Assembly: GCF_029784165.1 (NCBI RefSeq)
Contig: NC_073695.1
Location: 248,991,589 to 249,055,588 of the forward strand
Reading direction: 5' to 3'
From: Wyeomyia smithii
Lineage: Eukaryota > Arthropoda > Insecta > Diptera > Culicidae
Length of the DNA stretch: 64,000 bases
Shown: positions 23,801 to 35,216 of the stretch, piece by piece
How positions within the stretch are numbered: position 1 is the first letter of the stretch
Layout of the letters: each line of letters opens with the position of its first letter
The notes under the pieces: model-generated
Told to the model about the DNA's origin: nothing
Database searches by the model: none
Seen by the model: only the letters and a program-made list of their open reading frames with translations
Translations under genes and position numbers: made by a program

Positions 23801-24123
23801 CAACAGTTGGCAATCATCATGGAACTCAGATGAACTGGGACGGTGGCTACATTCCATTTTTCTTAAGGTATCGACGAAAGCATGGTTCAAGGGGTTGGAT
23901 GTAGGTCGGGACTTCATTCGCGTGATGTCCAGACTTATGTCCAATCACTACACGTTAAACACGCATCTCTTTCGTATAGGGCTTGTAGACAGTAATCACT
24001 GCGTTTGTGGCGATGGCTACCATGACATCGAGCATGTTGTTTGGTCGTGTACCGAATACTGTGGTGTTAGGTCCGAGCTTATAGATTCCCTTCGGGCCCG
24101 AGGAAAACAACCGAACGTACCCG
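20848..24123 (+). pseudogene. I/LOA-type LINE ORF2 (endonuclease, reverse transcriptase, RNase H), broken
   Basis: Start chosen at ATG 20848, which overlaps the ORF1 stop. Domains in order: an apurinic-type endonuclease (20884-21510; QWNCRSIIPK, ALCETF, ILGDFNSHCSLWG, DPHGSDHLP); then reverse transcriptase with motif A FLDIKGAFDSV (about 22550), motif B GLPQGSCLSPLLYNFYVND (about 22709) and LADD at 22805-22816. Next comes RNase H (FYTDGS about 23398, AELAAIQYSLGII, TDSLSAIEAL, WVPSHCSIPGNEKADALAK about 23667). A C-terminal CCHC-like motif follows (CVCGDGYHDIEHVVWSC). Frameshifts or stops lie at about 21510, 21980, 22182 and 22638. Soon after LADD the thumb region is missing and the frame changes. 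About a dozen residues are also missing in RNase H compared with the minus-strand copy. The ORF stops making family-like sense at 24123, where the inverted-repeat segment begins. RNase H places it in the I-group (I/LOA-like). Confidence 0.9.
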
Positions 24124-24127
24124 TTAA

Positions 24128-24400
24128 GCCTGTATCAGACTAACCGTTGTAGCGGTTGACCGCTACCGTTCCGTTCCTTTTCGACCAATCAGAGCACAGC
24201 GGTCGACCGTCGCTCGTTGTTGTTTTAAAAAATAGAATTATTTTTATTTTTGCCGCCAACCGTTCCCAACGGTTGGCGACTGCTGTCATTGACATGGCAA
24301 AGGCAAACGTGCCTCTTCACACCTACACCAATTCATTAATAGTACCGGCAACGCTGGTTGAAAATGTCAAATTTCGACCAACGGGAAGGAAAAAAAGTTT
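24128..24400 (+). repeat. Left inverted repeat of the 24-29 kb segment
   Basis: It shares with 28700-29016 (reverse complement) the terminus, TTTTCGACCAATCAGAG, CAGCGGTCGACCGTCG, GCAAACGTGCCTCTTCACAC and CCGGCAACGCTGGTTG. The left copy alone contains a small perfect palindrome (GCCAACCGTTCCCAACGGTT then GGC) at about 24252-24277. Confidence 0.85.
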
Positions 24401-25100
24401 TATTTCGATCGTGCGCTACTTATTTTCCTAAATTTCTGTGTATTTCGTTAGTTACCGCGAGTTCCAGTATAAGTGGAAAAAAACTTGGCCGTTCGTGTCT
24501 CCGGAGTAATATAGTCAAAAGTCAGACTAAGCTTTTTTGCTGCTGCGATTGCGGGTTTTTGTCGTGTTCGCGTAGTGTTTGTTTGGTGATGCTGATTCAC
24601 ATGCACGTAGGAAATCCAGCGATCAAATTGGACACAAAATCCAGTCGTCCACTGGAAGGTATCGACGATGTTCGAGGATGAATTCGGGATCGGAGCACGG
24701 CATCGGCGCTGGTATGGGCTGCATGGTCATGTCCTTCGCTATTGGACCTATCCTGATGATGAAAAATGCAAGCCTCCGATCGGGAGCATGAATTTGCAGA
24801 AGTGCTGCACCCAGACTGGTATGCTCTCGATTGAACAAATTAATATTACAATTTCGACGTCCAGCACCGCCGGATGATGTTAAATCGCTGGTGCTAGCAA
24901 AGCAAGGCAATACTGCTATTCAACGGTAGGTTTTCGTGAATATATGGCTTTCACCGGATACTAATACGTCGTCCTATATTTTTACAGGTATTTGCTGTCA
25001 GCTGATTGTTGCGACGTGGTGTGCTAATTTTAATATAACACTTGTTCTGCTTGAAGCCTGGGAATTTTATTATTGGCAATTTGATTGTTAAATACGTTCA
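24401..25100 (+). other. Possible transcribed region with a 62-nt intron
   Basis: 24926-24987 has all the marks of a small insect intron: donor CG|GTAGGTTT, a TACTAAT branch sequence at 24959-24965, and acceptor TATTTTTACAG ending at 24987. Joining the flanks keeps one frame open from about 24790 to a stop at about 25030. That frame lacks an ATG, and another frame (about 24579-24791) holds a short hydrophobic stretch rich in Gly/Met. I do not recognise the product. It may be a captured or host gene fragment, or a chance splice pattern. Confidence 0.35.
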
Positions 25101-26227
25101 ATCTGCTTCATATCGGTTTTCTGTATAGTTGCCATTGTTTTATTAGTTGTAATATTAGTTAGTTAGTGAGTTAGTAGTAGTATTCTTAGTTAGTTATTTA
25201 TTAAAATTATGAATTCGAACGTCCCAAGCAGATGAAGCTTAGGGTTTATTTTCTTCAAATAGGATTTTATGTGATGAATTAATCATTTACTAATATTAAA
25301 TTAGAATTTATATTGTGTGTTCTGCCATAAACGGTAACATCAATACAATTACATACATGTTATACTTTATTATAATAATAGTTTGTAGTTGCTTTCAGAA
25401 AAAAAAATGAATTAAAATAAAACTCAAACCTAATCTTACATTTATCTTTTACTGGCTATAATTGAGAATTGCAACGATTTTTTTCGGAACTTATTCGACA
25501 TATTTTGTAATGGTTACACATAAGTAAGCATATGTACAGGGGTCAAAACAAGTAGGATAGGCAAGTGCCGGTAGGCATGACAAACCTGCTAATTTTTGCA
25601 TGGATTTGATAATTGGTTACCTGATAAAAATGCTTATTTGCATTATTGACATAGATGAAAAAAACATTTCTAAAGTGAATGTTTCATCAAGATCAGGAAT
25701 CAAGAATCTTTTCCCATGTCATAAATCCCGCTTTGCAATGAAAATCTCAAATCTTGATAAAAAAATTTTTTATTTGTGTTACGATCGATTTTATCTAAAA
25801 ATTATGGGAAAAAATATTTTTTCTGAGATATGTAATGGGCTTTGGGAGTCAAATAACTGAATGAAATGCTGAACTGAACTATGCAAAATATCAAAAAAGA
25901 ATCCCACAAAAAAATATAGGAAAATTTAGGAAACGAACAGAATTGAAAAAACTGCAAAAGAGTGGTTTCGTAGCTTAAAAAAGTCATTTTTTTCATAAAT
26001 CACGTTTGGGCAAGCTGAAAACATTTTTTTAGAAAGTCGAAATGTTCTACAAAAATGCAATAAATAACTTTATCTTTCAATTTAGCGCTGAGCATCTTGA
26101 CCTTTCAAACATCGATTTTTATGGACATCCTACTGCACACGCACTGAAGAAATTACCTATGCATCAATCATAGTAATCCATAAGTGAGCAGAAAAAAATT
26201 GCTGGCTCTATTAGTCGAACTCTAACC
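25101..26227. other. AT-rich non-coding DNA
   Basis: No recognisable ORF or repeat structure. It lies inside the 24-29 kb inverted-repeat segment. Confidence 0.5.
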
Positions 26228-27170
26228 ATGATGGCGATAATAGTGAAGCTACTCCGTTCTGAAGTGTGCGCGTTCAAAGAACGGTACTCCGCCGCATCAA
26301 AAACGGACATCGTGCGGCACTTTGTGGACGCCGGGTATGCCCGTTCCGGCATCTACAACATCTTGACCCTATTGGACAACGATCAGAGCATCGAAAGAAA
26401 GCCCGGTTCCGGACGGCCAACGACCCTGAGCGGCAAGAAGCTTCAAAGGATGCTGAAGAGGAGGACCGAGGGAAAAGTGGCTAAATCGCGGTGTGCATTC
26501 GGCCGGGAGGTTCGTGCATGCGGTGTAACAGTGTAAAAGTACCTGGAGAACATGGACATACATGTCAGGAAGCGGCAGTCCCGTCCACTGGTCTCGGAGC
26601 TGCAGGCAAAGTGGCTGAATAAGATGATCAAGTCGATTTTCCTGGCGAATCACGATGTGGCGGTAGTGATGGACAACAAGACCTATCTCACTCTGGATGG
26701 CAACGACTGGTAGGGCGCTTCGTATTTAACTCCCCTACGAGGTGAAGTGTTTACACACCAAATTTCCCAAGAAGGTGCTGCTGTGAGTGACAATCAGCGA
26801 GAAGGGGATGTCAAAGCCGCTCTTTTTACGCTCCGGATTGATCGTGACCAGAGAATTTGTAGTACGAAGTACCTGCCGGAAGTTGCGTCTTTCATCAGTA
26901 AGGGCGAAGACGCGGTTTTCTGGCCAGATCTGGCGTCGGCTCACTCAGCTCAAAACGATCATTGGAGGAGAAGGAGCGACTGAATATCGATGTGGAAGCC
27001 GGTGAGCTCGCTCAACGTCCCCCTAGCTGCGACCCATCGGGAATTTCTGGGCAAACTTGGAGCGCAAGATCTATTCCAATAATTTTGTCGCGAAAACGGA
27101 GGAGGAATTAATTAAAAAAAAACGAAGAAAGAGCTTAAAAACATGCCTACATGCATGTTTCATTCGCCAC
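26228..27170 (+). pseudogene. Tc1/mariner-superfamily transposase, DD37E type, broken
   Basis: The N-terminus reads as a helix-turn-helix (HFVDAGYARSGIYNIL) followed by a KPGSGRP linker at about 26398-26420. Catalytic D1 lies in VVMDNKTYLTLDGN (Asp codon 26672-26674). D2 lies in FWPDLASAHSA (codon 26927-26929). The Glu lies in HREFLGK (codon 27041-27043). The D2-to-Glu distance is 114 nt, that is 37 intervening residues, matching the mosquito DD37E (ITmD37E) group. Stops at about 26535 and 26711 and frameshifts around 26980 abolish function. Terminal inverted repeats were not identified. Confidence 0.8.
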
Positions 27171-28430
27171 GGCGAATGTTCCGGCTAACTGCCAGACTGC
27201 TCGCAAGGTCGTAGATTTTTTTTTTGCAAATAAGATAATATAATTATCATTAATGGGAAATTTATCCAACTCAATTATCTGTCTTAGTTTTTTTTCATCA
27301 CCATCTAAAAAAAATCCATTTTTCACCGCTAACGTTAAATCCTAACATGCTATTTACTTTGCATAGAAGTGTTAAAGCGGTCAATGAAATTAAATTTTTC
27401 TATATTTTTCACATTCTGATTTCATATTGCAATTTCAATGTTAGGCGTTGTAAATTTTCTACTAAAAGATATTAAATTACATTTTTTAAATTTCATATCA
27501 GTAGGCATTTTGTACATTAGATGTAAAATGTGTGATTTTATTCTGAAGTAAAATGCCCTTTTCTATTTTTGACTTTCAATGCTATCGACACACATTATTA
27601 CGCTCAAATGTTCGAGGATTTTCATCCGTTAACAAAATTTGTTAACGTATAAAATAAAAAATTGCCCCAAATGGAAGCCTTGGGGAACATCTGAGATAAC
27701 TTGAATGCAATTTCGTTTTTTTTTGACTACATTTAATAATCGAATATGATTCAAGCCGCTTCGAGAGCCCAGACTCAATTCCATTTTTAGCAGTTTGAAA
27801 AGAAGAGCATTGGTACGCCAACACAGTCAAACGCTTTCTTAAATTCTGTGAAGAGAGCTGTATCGTGGTTTCCATTATCTATCGCATACAGTGAGTAATG
27901 TGTACATTTAGGTTAAGCGGACCTTTAAATAACGACGTTTGTTTATGATTTTCTTTTTAATTTGAAGAAAATACTGTTTCGTCAACGATTCCCCAGATAA
28001 CTGTGTTTTCGAAATTTTGTGTAACGTAAGAACCGACACACATTACGCACACTCGACGCGAGGCCAGGCAAACAACACTTATTGTTCTTACTCGTAAAAG
28101 CGTATTAAAAATTACCTTTTAGTAGACCGGCTTCGGACGCCCAGATTTGAAAATATGCCTCAAAAATGTTTTTTTTTTTCATATGTTAAGTGCGCTACTA
28201 AGTGCACGCTATTTGTTTATGCAGGCGCCAGAAGTAAGTGCTAGTCGATTTTGAAATAAATGATGAGACAGATGGTAAACAAACCACTTTGACACTCCAG
28301 TGATATTATTATGACGTCATATACTTTTAGTTCACACAAATGTCTGATTTTATGCCAAATAACCGTCATTTGTGGGAAGTTTAACAAAGAAAACGGCGGC
28401 TGAAGCGTATCGAGAGTTGAAAAGTTTCCA
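27171..28430. other. AT-rich non-coding DNA
   Basis: No gene seen. The phrase ACACATTACGCACACTCGACG near 28040 and the flanking AT-rich DNA show no recognisable structure. Confidence 0.5.
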
Positions 28431-28437
28431 AGTTTCC

Positions 28438-28677
28438 GGCTGGGATGGATACCTTAAATATAGCATTTCTTATGTGAAATTGGTCAATAAATAGGTGATA
28501 TTTTCATTATGTGCAGGGCCCGGAAAAGGGTCCATATTTCCAGAAATACGCAAAAATAGGGTGAAAAGAGGCGAAAAAGACCATTTTCCGTGCCCTGTTC
28601 AAAATGAAACCATCGACAATCAATATGTTGACCAATTTTACATAAGAAATGCTATATTTAAGATATCCATCCCAGCG
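28438..28677. repeat. Inverted repeat with 50-bp arms and a 135-base loop
   Basis: 28438-28490 (GCTGGGATGGATACCTTAAA onward to ATTGGTCAA) pairs with 28627-28677 with about two mismatches. The loop contains GGGCCCGGAAAAGGGTCCAT. It abuts the right inverted repeat of the 24-29 kb segment. Confidence 0.85.
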
Positions 28678-28699
28678 GCTTTTAATTAGTGGGAATTTG

Positions 28700-29016
28700 G
28701 GTTCATTTTTGCCAGTGTGCGTTGGTCGAAATTTGACATCGCCAACCAGCGTTGCCGGTGCTATCAATGTTTTGACTGGCTGTCTTGTGTGCCAAAAAGA
28801 GTAGCACACATTTTTATTTGACAAATCTCTAAATGTGAATTTGTGTAGGTGTGAAGAGGCACGTTTGCTTTCGCCATGACAATGACAGCGGCAAAAATAG
28901 AAATGATTCTATTTTTTGCAACAACAACAAACGACGGTCGACCGCTGTACTCTGATTGGTCGAAAAAGATCGGAACGGTAGCCGTCAACCGCTGCAACGG
29001 CTAGTCTGATACAGGC
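28700..29016 (-). repeat. Right inverted repeat of the 24-29 kb segment
   Basis: Reverse-complement partner of 24128-24400. It carries an extra block of about 70 bases (around 28765-28835, GTGTGCCAAAAAGAGTAGCA) that is absent from the left copy, so the two repeats have diverged by indels. Confidence 0.85.
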
Positions 29017-29020
29017 TTTA

Positions 29021-30980
29021 GGGGTACCCGAAAGCCTCCAGACTGTACGCGAAAAGAACATCAGTAATGGCGGACAAAGCAAATTACACAATGCCTGAGA
29101 CAAAATGCTACTAACAAAAAAAAAATCATTCAAAAAATTGGGGGTATAATTAATCAGTAAATTATCGCAAAGCGGTACTCAGACGAAAAAAAAGTTGAGT
29201 ACCACTGGTCTAGAAATTGTAATTGTATTTGCCTTGTGTATAATAGAGTTACAGCGGTCCGTGGAATAAAGTTTTAAGTCTTAGATAATTTCTAAATGCA
29301 TAACTCTTTCATACATTCCTGCATTCTGATTTCCCAGTGCAGTTCTAATGTGAGACGTTGTCAATTTTCTGATAAAAGATTTCAATTTGCTTCGAAACGA
29401 CCTTTACAGATTTAGCTGAAAGTGAGGTAAGTGGATCAACTAAAGCCAATACGTCAGAATCCTGATTTTGGTGTCGAACTTTGTCGAATCTTTGATGGAA
29501 AACGTATTTTTAGCCAGAAAGTTTTATTTGTTTATTCATGTTTCTGGATCTATTATGTTCAGAAATAAAAAGATAAGAGATTTTTTAAGAAAATCAAGGA
29601 ATGAAGTGTTGTCAGATAGGTTTTTTTCTGCCTGTTTAAATTAAATTTGTGTTAAACTAAATTTTCGGCAAATGGTAACAACCGCATTTTGGGGTTCCTT
29701 GGAAAATTTCACATTGAAAACACCTATCACTCTGGAGTAACATAAGTTAATTTCGAATTACAACATTTTTACGAAAACAGTTTTGAATTTCTGAGTTTTC
29801 ATCAAAAAATCATATGCATTTGAAATGACTGTTAACTGGTTTATCCTAAAAACAACCTAAGAAATGATTCCTAGGAATTTCTGGTTATGAGGAAATTCAA
29901 AATATTTATTCATTTGTTCAGTAGTATTACTATTGACCCTCCGTTTTATCGAGTATTGGATCCTTCAATCAATGATTTATCGCTTATTTAAAATATTGAA
30001 TCACTTCTTGGATTTGTAAAAATGTTGTGTCTTGAGATTTTCTTATACCTAACCACCTCAGGGTGACAGTTTTTTCCTACTTAACACTTTCCAAAGAATA
30101 TGAAGAAACTATTGAATTTAAAATAAAAATTGCTGCCTGGGAGGTATTCCAGTCTCAACCAAATCCGGGATTATCCCAAAGCATTTTTAAGTCATTGAGC
30201 ATCAAAACAAGTTTTTCGATATTTCCAATTTCATGATATATCCCCCTTTTGGTAGATTTTTGGAGGGAAAAAAATCATAGCTTCGAGGAACACTCAAACC
30301 ATATCTAAATACACAAAATGTACATGGTCGGTTTTGACGTAGAGCTACGCTACCATTCCAAGCATAGTTGTCCCAGCGTGCATAAGGTTTGTGTAGAACA
30401 TGGGACCACTCTGCTTGGTACGGCAGTACGTCTCTCAGAAAGTTAGGAAGTTCAGCTACCCAGAGGTGTAAAGTGGAAATCTTAACACGGAACAAGGGAA
30501 AAATATGTCCGGGTTCTAAGTCGGTTATTTTTCAATGGATTTCTGTCGTTCTTGCAGCAATCGATTGAAATTGTTGTCAGAGTGCCTTGTCGAGGTAGCA
30601 CAGAGATGCGATCAGTTGAACAATAAATTGTTCTTTTAAGGGCAAAAAAAAATTGAAGATGTAATATTTATTTTTGTTTTGTGCTAGGATTAAAAATGAA
30701 ATGTTTTTTTATTTGTATGCAATCTAACTATTAAAACTTGCTGCGTTGGATAGTGTTTGTTTCATTTCTGTTCAGCAAATTAAACTACGATAGCACTCTA
30801 GCTTTTCATTTGCACAAAATTTAAAAAAATACTCGATACATCTCTTTCAAAATGTTGGACCACCTTAACAAAGATAGTTGTGAATTCGACTAAAGCAGCA
30901 ATTCGAACTCTATCCTCATGTCTGTCAGTGGCACGTAATAGCGTATTGTTGTGTAACTAAGAGCACGCTGCATTCTCTGA
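29021..30980. other. Non-coding DNA without recognisable gene
   Basis: AT-rich. Short phrases near 30555-30660 (GCAGCAATCGATTG; GAGGTAGCACAGAGATGCGA) recur near 11372 and 36925, indicating dispersed repeats. No ORF with a domain. Confidence 0.5.
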
Positions 30981-30982
30981 TA

Positions 30983-33900
30983 CAGTGCTTTTTCGATTTT
31001 ATCACGGTCAATAAAAATTTTACCGTGAATTTGGCGAAACCGTGAGTTTAGCGAAATGATAAAAATTGAATTTTTTGTGTTGGGTTCAATTGAAATTTAT
31101 GACATTTTGAGTAAAATGATGCACTTGCATAGTTGAATGGAATATAAGTTCAAGTTACAAATTAATAAACAAGAAAAGGTTAGTTTTTAATATTTTTCTC
31201 TATTAAATATTCGCGGGCTTTCTCACGGCTGTTATACATGCAATATCAATATGATTTGTACTACCCATTATTTAGCATAGCTAGCAAAGTCTAATGCTTG
31301 TTTATGTGAAATTGTGGAACCGCTAGATTTTATAATTTTTAAAACCACGCTCTATGAGGACCGAACTGTAGGGATTTTTAAGTTGTTAACAGATCTTCTT
31401 TCTCAACTGCTCGAATAATGCGTAATTTTTGCTTCAAAAACAATGAAATACGTATTTCACGGTTCATTTTTCTCTAAATTATGACACAAACTATTTGTAA
31501 CAGATATGACACTTGGTTGCCATCAGAAAATTGATCTAATCAATTGAATTTATAAAACTATACACATGCAAGGACACAAGGCACAAATGAAAATGATGTT
31601 TCAAATACATTTTCTGCAACTGGAGGTACATTATTCTTGATTTGAAGTTATTTTTAAAAAAAGCGTGATAAAAACGAAAAAAACCGTGATAAAATCGAGC
31701 GTGAATTTGGCGAGTAGTGATAAAAACGACTGTTGAGCATGAGCATGAGCATGATTGACCGCCCGCGGTTGCTACTCCGTTATTGCCAGATCAGCTGTAA
31801 TTACACAGAGAACCAACAGATGATGCTTGGGACCAACATGCATCCTCAATGTGTAAAAACTGGTGACCTTAATCTTTATATTAGGCAATACCAGCGCCGG
31901 CCGCATCCGAAGCAAGGTCAAAGAAGGAATTTGTATAGGAAAATGTTGACGTGATACTCGCTTATTGGAAGCCGAGAACACCTCTGCACTTCCACGAGAA
32001 ATCACTGGGATGTTGGAGAAAGGGCAAGGTACACAGCAGGGTTCGTTTTGGTAAACGATGCGCTGATTTCGAGTGTCGGGTTCTTTAGAACAAGTATCGC
32101 GCGAACAGGTTTATTATATCCGTCACGATATTCATAATGCGATTCGAAGTCAAGCAGTTTGACAATGTAACACCGCAACAATAAATCGTACGCAAGGATA
32201 CTGGACCTTTGATCAAATTGGGACAACTTCAAATGATATGATATCTCCTCGTAAGGTGATCCTCTTCACACCGAAATCAGTTGCGCGTTGTTGATCTATA
32301 TGTAGATAATTCGACCTCATGGAGGTACCGACGCGGAGTCTCTAGGGGTTCGGTCAACCGGACATTTTCTACCTAACAGATCGACCAACGAAGTTTCTCG
32401 TATACACTTTGTCTGCTCCAAAATAACGATAAGATACCGCGAAAAACGCTTATTACGAAAACTAACCATGGGCAAATTTCTAGCCAAACGTCGCGATCCT
32501 CTGCGTACGACGCACGCGATGTAGCCCATGCTACTCGTAGCAATCAGCTATTTGTCGATCCCGAGGCAATCCCAATCCCGAGAAGAAACGAACGCACGTC
32601 GGCCGTCGCGATTCTTGGGAAGGTATACATCGCGTTTTCGTTAATCGCGATATTTGTCGACCGGACGAAATCTTCGGTTAAACAGTCACAGTGAGACATG
32701 AACAAGTATCTGGGTATACCCCTCGAAATCATTATATTCCGAAAACGTTAATATAAGTAAAATTCTCCCGAGCCGGAAACGCGGTTTACATCGAAACACT
32801 ACGACATTTCACGCCGATTCTCTCTTAGTTGTCGATGCGAATGTTGCCTATTAAATAGAAAAATTGGCAAAGTTTCATGCATACAAAGCCTTAATAATTT
32901 AAAAATGAAAATTTCCATATTGACCATCCATCGATATTATAGTCTTAAGTTTGTTAACAAAATGCCGACTTAGTCATTATTGGAACATAGTATACAAAAC
33001 ATAAGCAGCCCAAAAGCTAGAAAAATCGAAAAAGTGAAGCATAAGATTTCATGTATTATCCACAACCATTGCTTTCGAGGTGAACACATGTTTGGCTGAT
33101 AGAACCCTACTTGAAGCCTGACCGTGCAAAAACGTGGTAGATGACGGATTCGAGGCATACTATGGGTCATGTTGGCTCATTACTAAGTTGAGCTACTCAT
33201 TACCTTGGGTGTGATCCTGTTGGAAAGATAGAAAAATGGCAAAGCTTGGTGTATCTAAAACATTAAGTACAAACATCAGGTGTAGATGTACATACTAATC
33301 CAAAGTCTTAAAATTATTGATAAGACCAAACCAATCATGATTATTTCAGGCTGACTAAATAGTCATCAGATGTCAAAATCAACTTTATTGAATTTTCTAT
33401 TACCTGTCATGCGAGAGTCAGTGCGTTCAAAAATCCATTGCACACGACATATCAGTGAATACATATCAATTAATCTATTCCACCATAAATTCTAATAAAC
33501 AATACTATTACACAAAACTACACGAGAAAAAGGCTCCAGAAAAACACCTTAATTGCACTCTGTTTTCAATTTGGACATTCAAAACTGTAACAGTTAAACA
33601 TTCATGACGAGCACAATCAAAACGGCGTGCTACGCCGTTCCGCAAACTGGCAACTACGTGGTATTCGGTGGATCATCACATGATGTGAACCATATTCGAA
33701 CGCGGACCATTTAGGAAAATAAATATAATACCAAACGCAAATCGTGTATGTCGTATCGAGCCCATTGATAAGTTAACTCACCTGACAATTCTTAGTGCTT
33801 TTACTTGTGGGAGAAAAAAGTAAAACAGTAAAACATCATCGCACAATCTGGTTTGCAAACAAAAAAAAACTACTCGCAGCCGAAAAGCTACCACACCTCG

Positions 33901-34508
33901 TGCACCCAACAGATCACACATTCACACTTCTGCCAAAGTCCAAAGCCCGCTAAAAACCACTACACACGGAGCCTATGCATTCTTGATACAAAAAAAAAAA
34001 AAACATATACTCATCTGTTTTATTTTGGTTATGCCTATGCCAGCGAAACAAACGCCGACTAGCACAGCGCAACGCTACTCTCTCCGCTCTTCAGGTAGTG
34101 CAATTCTCTTCGATCACACCACCATGCACTCCATTTTCGCACGTTAATAATGAACCGCTAGTCAGCGCGACGCACGAAGTTGGCACTCACACTCACGCAA
34201 CCTAACTTGCCTTACAATTTTCAATTTGATTTCGGGGATAAATTATAACTTCCACTCAAGAAACACTGTGTTTTTCACAAAACCTTCACTTTTCTCACTT
34301 AGATGAAGCATCACAGATCACAACTTTACACTTTTTAACAAGTTTGACCCCTAAAATCACTTATAAATCAATGACTTTAACGGATAGCTTTCGGGGCACG
34401 TATTATCAGTTAGCCTTGTTGCCAGCCTCCTCTGTAACCCTATTCATACGATTGAAAAAAAAAAAAAATCTGATAAAAACGACTGTTGATAAAAGCGAAA
34501 AAGTACTG
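30983..34508. mobile_element. pogo/Tigger-like TIR element, interrupted by a nested insertion
   Basis: Left end CAGTGCTTTTTCGATTTTAT, then CA, and right end TGATAAAAGCGAAAAAGTAC, then TG, match at about 22 of 24 positions. TA target dinucleotides sit outside both (30981-30982, 34509-34510). The phrases GTGAATTTGGCGA and ACCGTGATAAAAT/ATTTTATCACGGT are shared between the subterminal regions. Removing the insertion at 31737-34470 leaves an element of about 0.8 kb without an ORF. TIR sequence and TA target resemble pogo/Tigger-type elements; that class call is inference. Confidence 0.75.
31737..34470 (+). mobile_element. 2.7-kb poly(A)-ended retroposed insertion with 19-bp target duplication
   Basis: TGATAAAAACGACTGTTGA occurs at 31718-31736 and again at 34471-34489. 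A run of 14 A (34455-34468) immediately precedes the right copy, so a + strand RNA was reverse-transcribed into the TIR element. The 5' end starts GCATGAGCATGAGCATGATTG, and the interior up to about 32850 is CpG-richer than its surroundings. I find no gag, endonuclease or reverse-transcriptase motif and no long ORF. The first few hundred bases resemble a repeat I have seen in Aedes genomes. It could be a decayed LINE, a large non-autonomous retroposon, or a retrocopy of a non-coding RNA. Confidence 0.8.
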
Positions 34509-34510
34509 TA

Positions 34511-35216
34511 TCTGCTTCCATCAGACAGGAAAAAAGTGAACGCATGTCGTTTTCAGCCGTAACACAATACGGGTTACGTTGTTGCGTTTGTGAGAGCTCA
34601 AAACTCGGTCCTTTTCCGCTGGTTGCCAACAAGAAATGAGATTCGTTGCGTTTTGTGTTGACGGAAACTGGGAGAAGACAAAACCTTACAAAAAGGAGGA
34701 GCTAGTCACAAAATTGGTGTGACAAAGTAATTTTTTTATTTCAGGGGATAAAAAATTAGATCGTTCAGCAAAAAACATGCATTTTCAAATGGCTGATAAC
34801 TTTGTAGAAGGTTTAAAAATTCGGAATAATCTGGGAAAAGAGTTAAAACAAAAATTGTTATTTTTAGTGCCCTATCATAGAAAACTGTATGTTGCTCGGC
34901 GAAGTTTCTTGTTTTAAAATATCTAAAATTTTGTCAAAGACACCACGCGCCTATTTCAAACTGATGAAGAAATAATTTTTCTATCCCCTTAATGTAGGAA
35001 ATAAAAAATGTGGTTTTGGATATTATGAGACTTCTCCAAACTACAATAACCACGTGGTCATGTTTTTATCACTTTTTATACCCCTCGTGGTTTTTCGTAG
35101 TCTTTCGGCCAACCATCCCCCTCTTTAACCATGTGGTCTTTGCATTTGTCAAGAGCCAAAAATTTACTTAAATTTTTACATTTTTATTATTAAACTTTCA
35201 GTACATTATATATTTC
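34511..35216. other. AT-rich non-coding DNA with the 'caaagttg/tcgaagaca' phrase family
   Basis: No gene. Phrases such as AACTTTGTAGAAGGTTTAAA and TTTTGTCAAAGACACCACGC recall similar motifs near 10.7, 14.3, 45.7 and 49.2 kb. Confidence 0.5.

Larger units (their letters stand above)
24128..29016. mobile_element. 4.9-kb segment bounded by long inverted repeats, TTAA/TTTA flanks
   Basis: The ends GCCTGTATCAGACTA and TAGTCTGATACAGGC are perfect inverted termini, extended inward for about 250 bp with indels. Flanking tetramers are TTAA (24124-24127) and TTTA (29017-29020), consistent with a slightly mutated TTAA target duplication. The left end cuts the LINE ORF2 near its 3' end. The interior holds a candidate spliced transcript and a dead DD37E transposase, but no transposase matched to TTAA targeting. 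It could be one large composite element, or two copies of a TTAA MITE that inserted in opposite orientation. LINE 3' sequence is not recognisable beyond 29020. Confidence 0.6.

Noticed and set aside
32260..32830. Possible LTR or gene fragment in the CpG-rich part of the poly(A) insertion
   Set aside because: No TG...CA ends, primer-binding site or protein motif could be found.
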